A DNA stretch of 64,000 nt from Lagopus muta (GCF_023343835.1 NC_064447.1:3162001-3226000), one strand, 5' to 3'; positions 26,030 through 38,826 are shown, counted from the first letter of the stretch. Notes: a model not told the origin generated them from the sequence alone. Numbers and translations are program-made.

Positions 26030-27080
26030 TGTGGGATTCAGCTGGTAAAGAATTAAAGGATGGGAATATAATTAATGCAATCAGCTTGGCTTCTGGAAAA
26101 TAGCTCTTGTCAAACTCTGATGTCATCCTTTGAGGAGATTACAAGTTTGGCTGATAAAGGTTATGGCATAGAAATAACAGACCTGGACTCTGTTCAGGCA
26201 TGTGACTTAATCCATACAGTATTCTGATTAAAAATTAGCACAATACAACATCAAGAGGGACACCTTAAAGGGACTGGGAGCTGGCAAACCGACAGGCATC
26301 AATGGGGAATCCTTGCAGAATGGGAGCACGCTCAGTGGGTGTCCACAGGGTTTGATGTGAAGCCCAGTGCTATTCAGCATTTTCATCAATGGTCTAGAAA
26401 TAGATTAAAAAGCCCTGCTGAGAAAAATGCAAGGGCTGTGGAAATGAGGGGGGCAGGAGACACGGACGAGGTCAAGACAGCTGCAGAAAACTTTATAAGC
26501 TGAATCCAGGCAAATAAAATGCGGTTGGATGTGAGCAGCTGCAAAGTGACAAGGAGCAGAGAATACATACAGAGTGCTGCATCTCACGGCAACCTGCATC
26601 CTGCAGAGGATTGACTGGAAAGGAGCTTAGCTTGGGAGGAAGGAAAGCAGAGCAGGAGCAGCAGGGCCCTGGGAGCGCCATCTGGGAGCTGCAGCGAAGG
26701 GGTCGGGCCCTTGGCTGTGGGAACGGGGCAGTGGAAGTAGCTGAGTGTTGTAGGTATGTAGCATGGCAAGCAAGGGCAGACACATGCAGGATACCTGAGT
26801 GCAGCATCCACGTTTGGAAAAGGATGGTGAAAACTTACAAGAGTCAAAGCTGACGCCAGCTCTAGAGAAATTGCTTTGCCTGAGAAATGCAGCCTCCTCA
26901 GCTAGTTCAAAGGAGCCTGAGGGATGCCCTGATTATAGTGCTTAAGCAGCTTCGTGGGTGAGAGACTATCAGGTATTAGAGAGCTTTTCATCTCTCATAG
27001 AAAGGCCCAGAAAGAATTTGTGGCCCGAACGGAGTTAACATGAGAAACTGAAGCCACATCCCTCTGTGACATTGTTAGAA
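26030..27080 (+). mobile_element. ancient CR1 LINE relic (reverse-transcriptase region and 3' part)
   Basis: Despite heavy decay, plus-strand translation shows CR1 reverse-transcriptase landmarks in order. These are SSFEEITSLADKG, a degraded DLDSVQACDLIH matching the family's DFSKAFD..H segment, CPQGLM-stop-SPVLFSIFING matching the GVPQGS..GP.LFNIFIND motif, and NKMRLDVSSCKV. Further on, 26.93-27.06 kb resembles the 3' region of old CR1 subfamilies (CTGATTATAGTGCTTAAG and following). Numerous stops and frameshifts mark it as long dead, and its divergence suggests one of the older subfamilies. Confidence 0.75.
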
Positions 27081-28429
27081 GAGATTCCCAGAGGCAAGGA
27101 GTGGGGAGAAGGGCTGGGATAACAGTTTGGGGTACAGTGGGATGCGCAGAGCTGAAGTGCATGGGCTCATGTGTGTGCCAGGCCAGCACCCTCCTACCTG
27201 CAGCTCCTGCAGCAATGCCAGCCCTGCTAAGGACAGCCCAGCCACGGATGGCTCTGGCTCCTGAGGCTGCCCAAGGCACCGGCAGAAGCCGCAGGAGCTT
27301 TCAATTGCAGCTTGGAGAAGAGGGGCCAGCCAGGGCCTTGGAGGCTGTGGCTGTGTGGCAGTTTGTCCAGCTTATTGCTGGGGAGGAATGGCTCTCCCAC
27401 TTGCTACCAAATGTTTAGCCATGGGCTCCTTTTCAGAAGTTCTACCCTGCTTCAGCACAAGCACGCAGTCTCTAATACAGACAGCAAACATTCTCCTCCC
27501 CCATGTTTTCCTCAAATGCTCTCTTCCACTGCACCTAGATTCTTGCTACAGCCTTTGCAGCTGCTGTGCCTTTGGGAGAAAGTCTGCATGCTGCTGTCTG
27601 CGTGCACTACAGCATGATGATGAAGGCTTGATGGCACTCCAGCAGCCCAACAGGCAGAGAATTCCTCTCACTACAGGAACCCTGCCCCCTGTTACCAATG
27701 GCAGACAGCAGGCAGTGCCTCTCACTGCTGGTCACAGTGCTGTGGTCATGCTATGGTGCAATCACAGCAAAGTCCTAATCTGGTTTCTTTCCTTATATCC
27801 TCCTCCCCAGGTCTCCTGGCTCGGCGGAGCTGTCTGGCTGTGCTGGCATTGTGCAGAGGGCTCATCGCAGGGAGACTCTGCTGAGGGAAGGGCTCTGCAG
27901 CCAGTCAAGGTGTTGCTTTTCTGAGAAATTCAGGAAGGAAATCTCTGCCCCCAGCTATTCATTGCTTCTCATCCACAGCAGGATCAGATCCTACAAGGCA
28001 GGTAAGACGTAGCCAGGCAGCCACCTCTCTTGCAAGCTGTAGAGGTGAATACCCTCCGGGCTCATGCCAAGCTCTCCCTCTTTCGTTTCCTGTTTCTCAG
28101 AATAGTGAGAGCCATGGGCTCCCTCTGGAGTCACCTTGCTGCTTTTCACACATTGCTTCGCCCACACGAAGGAGCCCAGTCCCTAAGTTTTGCCTAAGGC
28201 CAACGTTACCAACTTCAGATTCGCCTGTGGATATCAAATGAGTGAAAATCCAAACTGAGCGTCCCTGGCTACACAAGGGAGGAATCAGACTGCAGGATCT
28301 TCCAGAGCTTCCTTTGCTTCCCCTGTGTCTGAAAGGTAAAGGCCAATAAACCCAGGCAGATCATTTTCCCTTCAGTCAGTTTTATAGCATTGCCCCTGCC
28401 TTATATTTCCAAAAAGTTACACCAGCTGA

Positions 28430-29125
28430 GGGGCTGCCCGTGTTCTGGTGTGTTGCTCAGCCTGAACAGACCTGGTTTAAGCCTGTAGGCAGCCCATGTC
28501 AAACGAGAGTGATGTCATGTGTTCCTCAGCTCCTGCTGTATATGTTAATTTCTACCTCAGAGAGCCACCAAATGCTAGACAATGTTGAAAGCTTTGCTGA
28601 AATCCCAGTAGATGACATCTACTGGCTCCCCTTGCTCAGTGAGGCAGGTAAACTTGTCGTAAATGGACCTGAAGTTAAGTAAGCAGGACTTTTGCCTTGT
28701 GAACCCATGTTGGCTATGGCCAACAACTTCATTGTCTTTCACTCGGGGCTCTGGGAGTCCCAGGGTCTGTCATCAGAGTTAAAGACAGAAGAAAAGAAGG
28801 CATTAACTCTGTTTTATCAACATCCCTATTTGTGAGGGATGTTGTGTGTCATCAAGTAACAGACCAACATTTTCTCTGACCTCTTGCTGTTAACATACTT
28901 AAAACAGCTTCTTTTTTTGTCCCTCACTCTACTATCCAGCTCCAACTGTAATTCAGCTTTACCTGCACAAATTTTCTCCTCACAGCAGTATACAGCACCT
29001 CTGTAGCCCTCCCACATCTGACCTTGCTTCCAGTGGCCTTGCACTTCCCTTTTCCATCTAAGCTCTACAAGAAGATCCCTGCTCAGCCACGCTGTCTGCC
29101 CCACATTCTTGGCCTCCAAAATCCC
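28430..29125 (-). mobile_element. CR1 LINE relic covering ORF2 linker and start of reverse transcriptase
   Basis: Minus-strand translation gives the region between endonuclease and reverse transcriptase (SRDLLVELRWKREVQGHWKQ, EEKICAGKAELQ, KKRSCFKYVNSKRS). It continues through NAFFSSVFNSDDRPWDSQSP to QHGFTRQKSCLLNF and DVIYWDFSKAFNIV. All are recognisable CR1 ORF2 blocks in the right order. About 97 codons at 28,826-29,119 are still open, but the whole is frameshifted and truncated at both ends, with a probable internal deletion near 28.72 kb. Confidence 0.88.
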
Positions 29126-32100
29126 TTCGTGCCTGTGCCAGGACGTGAGCTTCAGGGGGTTTGGGGAATCCCCTGGATGTTTGTATCAGCTGTGTGGTAT
29201 TCCCAGTTAATGTCTGGGACCAGCTCCTGTGCCAATAAACCTGTGCTTGTGGAGCTTGGTTTTAATCTCACCTGCTGCCTGGCTTGCCCGAAGCATGGTG
29301 GGTCAGTAATGCTGATGTTTGATGGTTGATGGCATGATAACATCCCATGTGCACTTCTAATAGCAGAGCCCTGCCACGGGTGGTGCAAGTGTGTGAGGGA
29401 TGGTATTCCTCCAGCGCTGGCATTTTTTGGGACAGAGTGCACTAGATGGTGCTGTTCAACCTTTGGCTGTAATTTAAAACGACCCTTGCAGGTCATTGCT
29501 GGTCCCAAATTTAGGTTTTATAGAAAGGCTTTTTCGGAACTGGGAACAAACAGAAATACCCTGAAGCCGCTTGACAGACATCTAAGCCTAACAGCTCTCT
29601 TCAAACAGCCTTCCTCCCCACCTGGGTCTGCCTCCCACCAATGTGCTAGCTGTGGAAATCTCAGGGAGCAGCTGCCCAGAGATGTGCTCAATATGGGAAA
29701 CAGAATCAGCCACCACCGCTGTGCAAAGGGCTAACAGCCTCCTGGGTTTTCTCAGCCCTGTTTGGCTGTGTTGCAGTGGATGCCTGTGAGATGCGGTCAG
29801 GGCTGCCTGATGGAAAGGGCTGGGGGAGCCCTGGGCTCCCAGTAGAGATCCTTAAGGTTAGGGCTGAAAGCCCTGAGGGCCTTTTGGGTGACTGGAAAGC
29901 TTGAGAGACTGGGACACAGAGATCTTAAACGATCCCTACTGAAGGTGAGGAGCAGCTCTCCTGTGCTTACCTCACCCTCTACACACCTGAAGTCCATTCA
30001 TTTAAGAGGCAGGAAACTGTTTGGCTACATAAACAGCAATGGAAAAGAGGACTGCTGAGAAACAGGGTAAAAGGATGCAAGAAATGGATGGGAGAGGATA
30101 CTTTTAGCTCCTGGACCACTGGCAAAGTGATACCTGCAGAGCAGAAGGGGGAAAACATGCTGGCAGTCAAGAAAGAAGTGTCAGCGTCATGGCACAGGGC
30201 ATTGGAAGCGCTTGGCTGCTGGGCACTGCAGGCAGCTGGGTCACCTCAGAATGGGGGCCAGGCACACTGAAAACCCCAGCTGACAGAGAGGCATCTATAG
30301 CCCAGTGGTACTGCTGTGGTGTGGAAGACACCCAGAGCCACAGACACAGCTGGTGTGAGAGCAAAGGGTGAGGAGTGGGCCTGAGTACAACTGGGATGGG
30401 GTCTGGGAGGCAGCTCCTGCCCACTGGCACAGTGGGGATACCCAAGGCAGCTGTGCCAGGGTGGATGTGGGCTGTGAGCCCATCCCTAACAATGTCAGTT
30501 CCCCAAAGGCATCTGCAGTGCAGCAGGAGCTGCTCTCTGTTTCTCACACCATGGCTTGCAGTGCAGGTTCTGCGGGGTGCCAGCGCATCCCACCTCGTTT
30601 CAATTCACTGCCCTGGGAGAGATGAACACACCCAAATTCCTCAGCTTGAATTTGCCTCCAGTGCTGGGCAAAAGGGGTGAAGCAGAGAAACACTTGTTCC
30701 AGCCCAGTCTGGCTCCCAGTTACAGAACTGGAGGCAAACCACTGACCGAATGAAATTCAAGACCATATGCAGCAGCCACCTTTTCACAGGCAGGGCTGGC
30801 ACTCCCCCAGACACAGCTTGTGTTGAGCTCTGCCTCCTTGTGATGCACTGGGTGAACGTTAGGGCCACCTCCATGCTGCCCTGGGATTGTCCCCTCTCTA
30901 CCACCAGTCTGTCCTTCTGGACACTGCCTCCAAACAGCTTATGCCTTTTTGCTCCGATACTGCTTTATTATTATTACTGTTTTATAAAGACCACATGTGA
31001 ATCCACAGTCCCTAGCATTGGCTAAATAAGCTGCACAGAGGATCAGGAATCCAGAACTTCTCCTATCTGACCAGGGAGAGCACAGCAGCTCACTGGCAGC
31101 TGTCTCCTGCTTGCTCCTGCACCTCTGCAGTGAGAGCAATAACTAATAACAGTAATGGCTAATAGCAGCTTTCCGCCCATTTGGCATGGCCTGCCTGCCT
31201 ATGGTTCCTTTGCCCTTGGCTGCACCACCACCCATTGGTTTGGATGTTTTTCTCCATGCCTCCCTGGACTAACTGCCTCAAGTAACTCTTGGGCTTTCCT
31301 TCTCATCTTTCTGCCCCAAAATCTCCCAGTTTTTGCTCAGGTCTGACCACCTAGTCCATGTAAAGCAGGACATGGTATGTATTAGAAGTCGTTGTCTACA
31401 ACAGTGACCATTACATCCCCTCAGCCTGCACTGGAAGGGGGTTGAGGGCAGCCATCAATAGGCTGACAGCTATTTCCGTCTCACAGTGACAGTGCCCTGG
31501 GATAAGTGCACTTTCTTTTAGCAAAGTCATCTGTGGCTGATGAACTGTCCAACGGTGCCTTAGGCAAGCATAAAACCTGCAGCAGAAGCTATGGAATTGA
31601 AGCTACAAGTCAAAATTCAAGTCCTTGAATTGCAAACCTGAAAATTCAGCTAGAGACTCCCCCATTCTGATCTACACTGCCTCCTCACCTCTGGACAACG
31701 CAGCCACCCTTGGAGTCATTCTGCCATCTGGGTGCTGAGCCCTGCATGCCCAGAGTCCCCTGTGATGCCCATACAGGCAGGCAAGTGCAGGTGAAACCCA
31801 GCACCTCCAGATCTCACAGGGACGTTGCCTTGCTGTGGGATGGGGTGGGCACTAGGCTCCCAGGGTGCTGGACATTTGGGTACCAGTAGCCTCCTGTCTG
31901 TTGGGTTCTGCCAGGCTGGCTGGCAGCACTGCACTCAAACTCTGAGTCCTGAGCACACCAACAGGCATGGTCAACACAGCTGGGACAAAGAAGAAACAAC
32001 CGCCAGGATCTTGCAGCAGCAGTAGGACTGCTCCTAGGGGACTGAGGCTTATGGGGTGTGGGTGAGCCTCCCTTCAGGCATGTGCCATGCCACCAGCAAG

Positions 32101-35100
32101 GCCACACTCGGTAGTGCTTTTCACCACTGGTCAGTAAAGGGGGGCACCCCCAGGTGACATCCCAGTCTGACACAGCTTCCCACACCCACCTGTGGGATCC
32201 GTCTTGGGTCTGTGTCCCCAGGCCTGCCACTCCATGCTCTGTGCTGCTGGGCTCTCTGCTCCTCTCGGGTGGCCGTGGATGGGATGCAGTCTCCATGTGT
32301 CCCAGCAGTGCTGCTCTGCAGAGAGAAAAGATGTCAGCTCGTCCCCTGCAGGTGCTGGGGCTACACAAGGTGATGGTCAGCAGGGAAGGATATTGAAATG
32401 GCAGCCTGGTGACTTGGCAGCACTGCTGTGCTGTGAGGGACACAAAAAAGCTGTGGCGCAGAGCCTGCTCGCAGGCAGCCTCAAGGCCAAGGATGCCAGG
32501 AGTGCCCCAGGGCTGGCCAGGAGGTTGGGATCCAGGAATGGTGAGGGATCTGTGCGCCCAGACTCCCCATCTGCCGTGAGCCGTGCTGTGATGGTCCTGT
32601 CTGTGCACAGGGTCTCTGGTCGTGGTATGGTGGCACTACTGGTCGCACAGAGCCAGAGAAGGGAGTGGTGGCTGTGGGGCACTCCTGTCCTTGATCCCCA
32701 CACCCTGCTGTGCACCTGGGGCTCACCCATCTGCTGCAAGGCATTGCCTGCTGTCCCTTTGTGGCTGCTGCCTGCCTCCACAGCGCGATGGGATGTGAGT
32801 GCACAGCAGTCACCATCCTCAGACAGGAGCACAGAGCTCAGCTGACAGCTCCGTGATGCTGCACTGGGACAGGTGAGCCCTGCTGCCTACCCATGCCAAT
32901 TCAAGGTGTTTGAACCTGACACTCCTGTATCAGGTGTATCTTTTATCCATCCATCAATAATCCCAATCAGCTGGTTGGCGGTAAAGAAAAGCTGATGTCA
33001 AGAGCACTGCTGGAAATATTGGTTGCTCCACTCTTGTGGATGTGTTTCGCAATATTGTGAAAGATCTTAGGCTTAGATGTGGTCACTAGCCCAGCTGGCA
33101 AAAGCAAGCTCAGCACTTGGCGACGCCTTGATGTCTGTCCTACAGCCTGTACAGACGTTCAGCCGGAATGCTTTCATACGATCCAGATCAGCAGCTCAGC
33201 CTGCAGTGTGAGTGCTTGAGCTCCTGGCTCACCCGTCATGGAGGGTCAGCTCTCCTGCTCCTCTGAGCGAGCCAGCAAAAAGCTTTCAATGAGCAATGCT
33301 TACTGACTGTGTTTCAGCCCACATCTGGCCTGCGGTCGGTGATGCAAGTAGAATGCATACAATGGCTTTTTTAGTTTTTGCCTCCAGGATGGGGCCATCC
33401 AATGCATCTGCTTTGAGGAGGTTCTTCCCAGAGATAGAGAAGATGGTCAGTGAGCTCCTGATCATGAGTCCTGTAGCGGCCCACGGGTTTCTGTTCAGCT
33501 TTGAGAGGCACAGTGAGCTTTGTGAGGAAATCTGAGAATCACTCGTGCGCTCAGGACAGCTCTGGGAATCATTTCACCTGCACACGCTCTGTGTGTTCAT
33601 GGTACAGGCCAAATCTCAGTTTGGCATTGTCCTCTTCCAGGAAAGCTTCCAACCCATCAAGTTCCATTGGCAGTTGATGCTGGGGCTGGTTTACTCAGGT
33701 CCAAAGGAGCCAAACCTGGGCTGAGACAAGGAATCACATGGAGTGCTGCTGATGGAAACGCATTTTCTCCAGAGATAAGAGTGTCAGTCAAGGCTGACCC
33801 AAGCCCAATGGGGCAGGAAGGCTCAGCCCATTCTGTGGATGCTCTCTGTTATCCTCTTCTCAAGTGTTTATTAATGTTAATGCCGCAGCCCAGGAGCTCC
33901 TGCTCACGTGTTCAGGTAAGGGCATCTTTCTAGGAACACCACAGCAGCCAGCTGGAAATCTTGGGGTGCACCGGGTTGCCTCACCTCTCACAACATGCTT
34001 TTTAGTGGAGAGGAATCCAAAGAGCAGCGAACTGGGACCCCTGAGTGGAGAAACCATGCATGGAGGAAGCCAGCTTCTGCTGTAGGGGGTCTGCCAAAAT
34101 CCACAGCACGTTTCCTTGCTGGCTGGCACAGGGTTGCTAGTTTTTGAGCACCAAACTCATTCTGCTCTCGGAAGAAGCAAGGAAAACTTGATCCTTAATC
34201 CACACCTCCCTCATTCAGGAGAGGATCATTCAGAATTTTATCACACTTTCTTAAGAAAATATATAGGCTTCTTCAGCCCCAGAGCAGCACCTGAGGTGGG
34301 ATCTCCAGCACAGCAGCTTGGCAGAGGTAAAGCATGGCAGTCCTCACACAGCTGCTGAGATGAGCATCCATGGAGAGGCCCCAGCACCCTGTTCATCATC
34401 TCCCAACGTAGCTCCCTGGAACAAGTGCTGATTCCCTCTGAAACAGATCCTGTATGCTGAGACCCCACAACCATGTCCATGCTGCCCCTTAATGCAAGAA
34501 GCACTGAGTTTTCAGCTGAGCTCCCAGGTTTCTGATCTAATGAGCTCTGCTCGTTAGGCTTCCCTACTAAGGGCCAGGTGGGGAAACCTCCTAGTCTCCT
34601 ATTCTGCAGCCTAGAAAGCCTGGGTCAAAGGGCTACAGTGATCAACAGCAGCATGAAGCTGCAAAGATGAGTGGCTGCTCCTTGTTTCTCCCTCAGAGTG
34701 GTTTTGCTCACTGCTTCACACCTTTCAGACAGGGCAGAGTGAGTTCTGATTTGTATGGGATGTATTATGGGGGACAGGAGTTGATGCAGAAGGTGTTGGT
34801 TGCTCTGGCTCCTGTGACAGATGCTGGCAGGGCTGTGCTGCAGAGGGTGGCATAGGGAACCTTGGGACCTTCATCAGATGCCACAGACGCTTCTTTGGCA
34901 ACAGGAAATCACAGCTTACATCAGAGGCTGGGAGTAGTGATAGAGCACTTCCTCCCTCCTCCTACATCCATGCTGGCCAATTTTAGGACTTCACATCAGC
35001 ATGGGGCCTCTGAACCTCAAAAACCACGTTGGATGGGCTGTGGAGACCCCCAGGGACCCCAGCACTGAGCTGGGACAGTTCTGAATGCCACCGTCCTCAT

Positions 35101-36999
35101 GCTGCTGGGAGGTCCCCAAGACTGGCACCAGGAGAGGCTTTGTGCTGGCGGGCACCAGCTGAGGCCACTCCTCATGGATGGGATTCCATGCAGCAGGTCG
35201 AGGTGCAGTGTGTGTCCAGGTGTCTCTGAGTGAACAGATGTGGAATGTCTCGGAGTCGTCGTGATACAGAGGTGGAAAAAATGCTCAGAAAGTAGTTCAC
35301 TGGGAAAGGAAACACAGAGTGGTGGGGGGTTTCTGTCTCTGGAGGAGTTCAGGATCTGCTCTGAGGCCTAAGCTGAGCTGCTCCAGCACTGGATGTTGGT
35401 ATGGGCTGCCCAGGTCCCTTCTGTCAGCATTTCTGTGTCAATCAGAGGTATCCAGTATCTTCTATCCTGTGCAAAACCCCATCCTGTTTTATTGCTACAG
35501 TTCCCTCCCCAAGCCTCAGCAGGCAGGTGAACTGTCTGACTGCTGCTGGAAACAGGTTTGTGATGCCTCTGCCACCCCACAAACCGTGCCCACCCCATGA
35601 CAAAGGAGGACCAGAGCAGAGCAATCAAGGGCTGGGAGCAATGGAGGAAGCAGAGCCTGAGCCCAAGGCAGCTGGGGGCAGGGAGCGCTGTGCAGCAGCG
35701 GCTGTGAACACACTGCAGCCTGCTCTGTCCCCTGCTGTGCACAGATGGAAGCATCAGGGCAAGTGCCCCATGGCTGTCAGTGACCTTTCTGCAGCACTGG
35801 GACTCAGGCTGACCTCATGACGTGGTGCTGCCTCCCAGCCCTGGGGCTCCTGTCCCCATCGGGACACTGCGGAAGCTGCTGTCCCTCCTGCTCTGCAGGG
35901 CTGGAGCCACCTTCCAGGTTCTGCCCCTCTGCAGCCATCTCACACCATCTGTGCTCGTGCCAACCACGTCCTTGACCTCACACAGCCCTTCTGCTATGGT
36001 GGGAGCAGGCAGCAGCCTGATGGCCCACAGCCTTTGTGAGGTGCACTCCCCATCTTCTGGCAGAGGACACGTTCCCTGCTCTGGCTGTCCTGGGGCTGCT
36101 CTTACCAATATATCTCCTCTGCCACGGGTCCTGCAATGGAGACAAGCATTGTCAGGCGTGGAGACAGCTTCACACACTGCAGGAGACAGGAGAGCCCAGG
36201 GCAGGCAAACGTGAGTGAATCAGGCCTCAGATTATGTTTCATCCTGACTCTTACAGTTACAATTGGCTGAAGCATGATGAAACGTGGTGGTGGGTACACA
36301 ACACCAAACTTTGCAGACCTTGGGCTATGCATCTTCATGTGGCAGCAGCTTCCCCAGTGTGTGAGGACATAGTCTGTCTCTGTGCTTCACTCCACATCCC
36401 TTCCTGGCAGCCCTGCACACCTTCCAGCCTTCCCGTGCTCAGTGCTTGCCATCAGCAGTGCTATGGTATTACTGATATCCCCAGTCCTGCAGGAAGGTGA
36501 GCTCTCCGCTCCCAAAGTGATGACACCTTCCAAGCAAAGCCCACATAGATCCCAGGGGACCAGGATTGCTGTTCTGGGGACAGTTGGCAGTGCCCAGCCA
36601 ACACCTCCTGATGGCTCCTCTGCTCCCACAGCCTGTCCCCATGGGGACAGCACTCCACAGTCTGTCCTGGGGCACTGCTCCAGCTCTCTCTGTCCCCAGC
36701 ACGTGGCAGAGGGGCTGGGTGGGATATATGGGATATACAGACCTGCCTGCGTCACTGAAGTCCTGCATCCTCCCAGAAGGCACGGTGCTCCCCGTCCCAT
36801 CCGCCTCCATCCCGGCACTCCGGGCACCTCAGGGTCCCATGCTCCCTGCCTGGTGCCTGGATGCATTTCCTCAGGCCTGGCCATTCCGTGCCCCTGTGCT
36901 GCCCAGGACACAGAGGGAGATGAAGGGTGCGGATCCCAGCAGGTCCGGGCTGTGGGGCTGCCTGGAGCCAGGAATGTCCCTGCCCTCTTTGTGCCTCTC

Positions 37000-37350
37000 C
37001 TGGTAAGCAATGCAGTGAAAATATCGGTCGGGTTCTTTGAAATGAAAATAAAACTGATAAAAGTCGGGCAAATCCTCTGCTCCGGCCCCTGCTGTGGGCC
37101 CGAGGAGTGTCTCTTTCTGGGAGCTGCCCAGCCAGCTCCCGGAGTTATAAATACATTATGTATGCCGGTGTTCGTCGGCCAGAGCCTTTTGTTGATGCTG
37201 AATATGTCCTAGCCAACAAAAGTGGACTGGATTAGCCACAGTGGATTAAAAGATTTTCTTCTTAGAGTTTACCTAATAATATAACAATTGACATAGAAGG
37301 TCTCTTTGAAACATACACGACTCTGTTATTTTACCATCTGTGAGTTTGCT
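37000..37350. promoter_or_regulatory. candidate conserved non-coding element, AT-rich, dense in factor motifs
   Basis: The block differs sharply from its CT-rich surroundings. It contains CTGATAA (a GATA-factor site, near 37,050) and TTATAAATAC near 37,145. A perfect inverted pair CTTTTGTTG (37,186-37,194) and CAACAAAAG (37,214-37,222) has SOX-like cores. Two GGATTA sites (37,229 and 37,243) are of the paired/bicoid homeodomain type. No coding potential is evident. A regulatory role is inference; conservation could not be tested. Confidence 0.35.
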
Positions 37351-37379
37351 TTCCATGAATATGATGGGGCGCCTGCCTG

Positions 37380-38560
37380 CTGGTGGTGCTGGTGCTGGGA
37401 ATGCTGCCCGGAGCTGAATGTGTCACCGACAACAGAAATCAGCCCTTATCTGAGGGGAGGCAGCGGGAAGAGAAAGTCGTGCAACTTCTGTCCACCTCCC
37501 TTTGTCCTCGGCCCTTCTGCCCACGGCCAACAAGGCAGCGAGATGCCGCAACTTTGGGAGAAAAAGAGACCCAACGGAGAAGACCCGAGGCCAGGACGGC
37601 CCCACGGAGCCAGCGCCCTGAGCCGCGAGCTGATCTGCAATTCGAGGTGTCCCGAGAGGTCCCGACTGGAATAAGCTCATTTATTACTACGAAATTTTGG
37701 AAGGGGGCTGCTTGAGTTTGGGGACTCTCTCTCCATCCCCGGTGCTGCGGGTGGTGGAGTTCGCCCATCTCCATTCCAGTCGCTGGGAGCCGGGGCGGCG
37801 TTCGGCTCTGCCCGACATCACGCTTGCAGTATCCATTGCAAGATGGGTCACGCAGCGGCAGCAGCGACACTGGAAACATGGAGGGCAGCAGCAGCAGGGG
37901 AGGAAGGCTCCCCCAGCATCCTGCAGCTCCGCTCGCCCCTCCGCCACCGCCACAACAGCCACCGCATGCCCTGCGCCCGGCCCTTGGGCTTTGATCTCAT
38001 AAAGGGGCTCCATTTACAAGTCTTTAATAGCAGCCTTTGGAAATATCCGTCCTCAGAAGTCTCGAGTAATGAGATTTGGAGACTATGATCAATTTAGGCA
38101 CCGCTCTTTCTCGCTCTCGCTTTTTCTCTTTTTTTCCCCCCTTTTCTTGCAAACACTCTTCTCGAGCCGCGCTGACTTTGTGTGCGATTGTCGCACCATC
38201 CAAGACCTGGGGGGGCCGTGTGGGAGGCAGGAATATGGGGCTTGCGTCTCCCAGCTGGGGGCCTTTGATGAAGCTGCTTTGCGAAATTTGATTTGAAAGG
38301 CCTACGATCACAATTTGGGGAGAATGGTGGAGCGTTTTTCCGCACGGATCTCTTTGTCTCTCGCCCGAAGGGGGTTTCATTGTGGGTTTTGGGGCTGGGG
38401 CGAGGGGGGTCGGTGGTGGCCGCGGGTGGGGTGGGGCGGCGGGGGCCGTGGCGAAGGAGAACAATGAGCGGGGAGATGGGGAGCGTTGGGATTTCTCACC
38501 TGCCTGCCCCGCTGCGTCGCGCGCCGCCTGGGTTTTCGCAGTCCGCCATGACAGGAGCAG
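37380..38560. promoter_or_regulatory. orphan CpG-island-like block in the AXIN1-MRPL28 gap
   Basis: CpG dinucleotides and GC content rise here, with no annotated gene start beside it. CpG-rich runs alternate with AT-rich blocks such as ATCAATTTAGG (near 38,088) and GAAATTTGATTTGAAAGG (near 38,282), a mixture often seen at developmental promoters and enhancers. Homopyrimidine stretches lie near 38,100-38,155. The long frames crossing it in several phases are composition artefacts. Confidence 0.5.
38384..38446 (+). other. dense G-quadruplex-prone run
   Basis: Within about 60 nt the plus strand carries at least seven runs of three to six guanines with short spacers (GGGGCTGGGGCGAGGGGGG, then GGGTGGGGTGGGGCGGCGGGGG). 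This easily satisfies a G4 pattern. It sits at the 3' edge of the orphan CpG island. Confidence 0.75.
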
Positions 38561-38679
38561 CCGCCCTGCTTGCTGTCCGGAGCACTTTCCAACACTCTTG
38601 AACCTATTTCCCTTTCTTGGCAACTGTGTGGCTGGAAGATGGGAATCTTTACTTTATATTGCAGCTTTGGCTTCTCAGC

Positions 38680-38742
38680 CTGATTGGCTGCGGCCAGGAC
38701 CAAATGATGGTCCTTCCAATCCTATTGTAACTATGGCAACCA
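38680..38742. promoter_or_regulatory. CCAAT / X-box cluster, promoter-like
   Basis: CTGATTGGCTG at 38,680-38,690 is an excellent inverted CCAAT (NF-Y) site. A direct CCAAT lies at 38,716-38,720. GTAACTATGGCAACC at 38,727-38,741 fits an RFX X-box, with a strong ATGGCAAC half. Closely spaced NF-Y and RFX sites just outside a CpG island are typical of proximal promoters. Motif calls are by eye, and no TATA box is placed. Confidence 0.45.
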
Positions 38743-38826
38743 GCCCCTTTAGGCACCACCGATTTACTTATAATTGCTGGGTAAATAGTCAAGACAGGCC
38801 GCTTTCATCCTGCATGGAAAGATTTA

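Larger units (their letters stand above)
25000..37000. other. intergenic DNA, AXIN1 side of the AXIN1-MRPL28 gap
   Basis: After the AXIN1 CpG island this stretch holds two old CR1 relics (26.0-27.1 and 28.4-29.1 kb) and otherwise CT/CA-rich unique sequence. Open frames up to about 280 codons exist (for example near 31.8-32.6 and 36.4-37.2 kb). They show no family resemblance, no convincing splice framework and proline/serine/cysteine-rich composition typical of GC-rich non-coding DNA. I support no gene here. Confidence 0.6.

Noticed and set aside
31814-32608. 264-codon minus-strand frame
   Set aside because: Ser/Cys/His/Pro-rich, overlapped by an equally long plus-strand frame, no known domain.
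36382-37212. 276-codon plus-strand frame
   Set aside because: Runs without change of character from CT-rich filler into the AT-rich motif block, with no homology; probably not coding.
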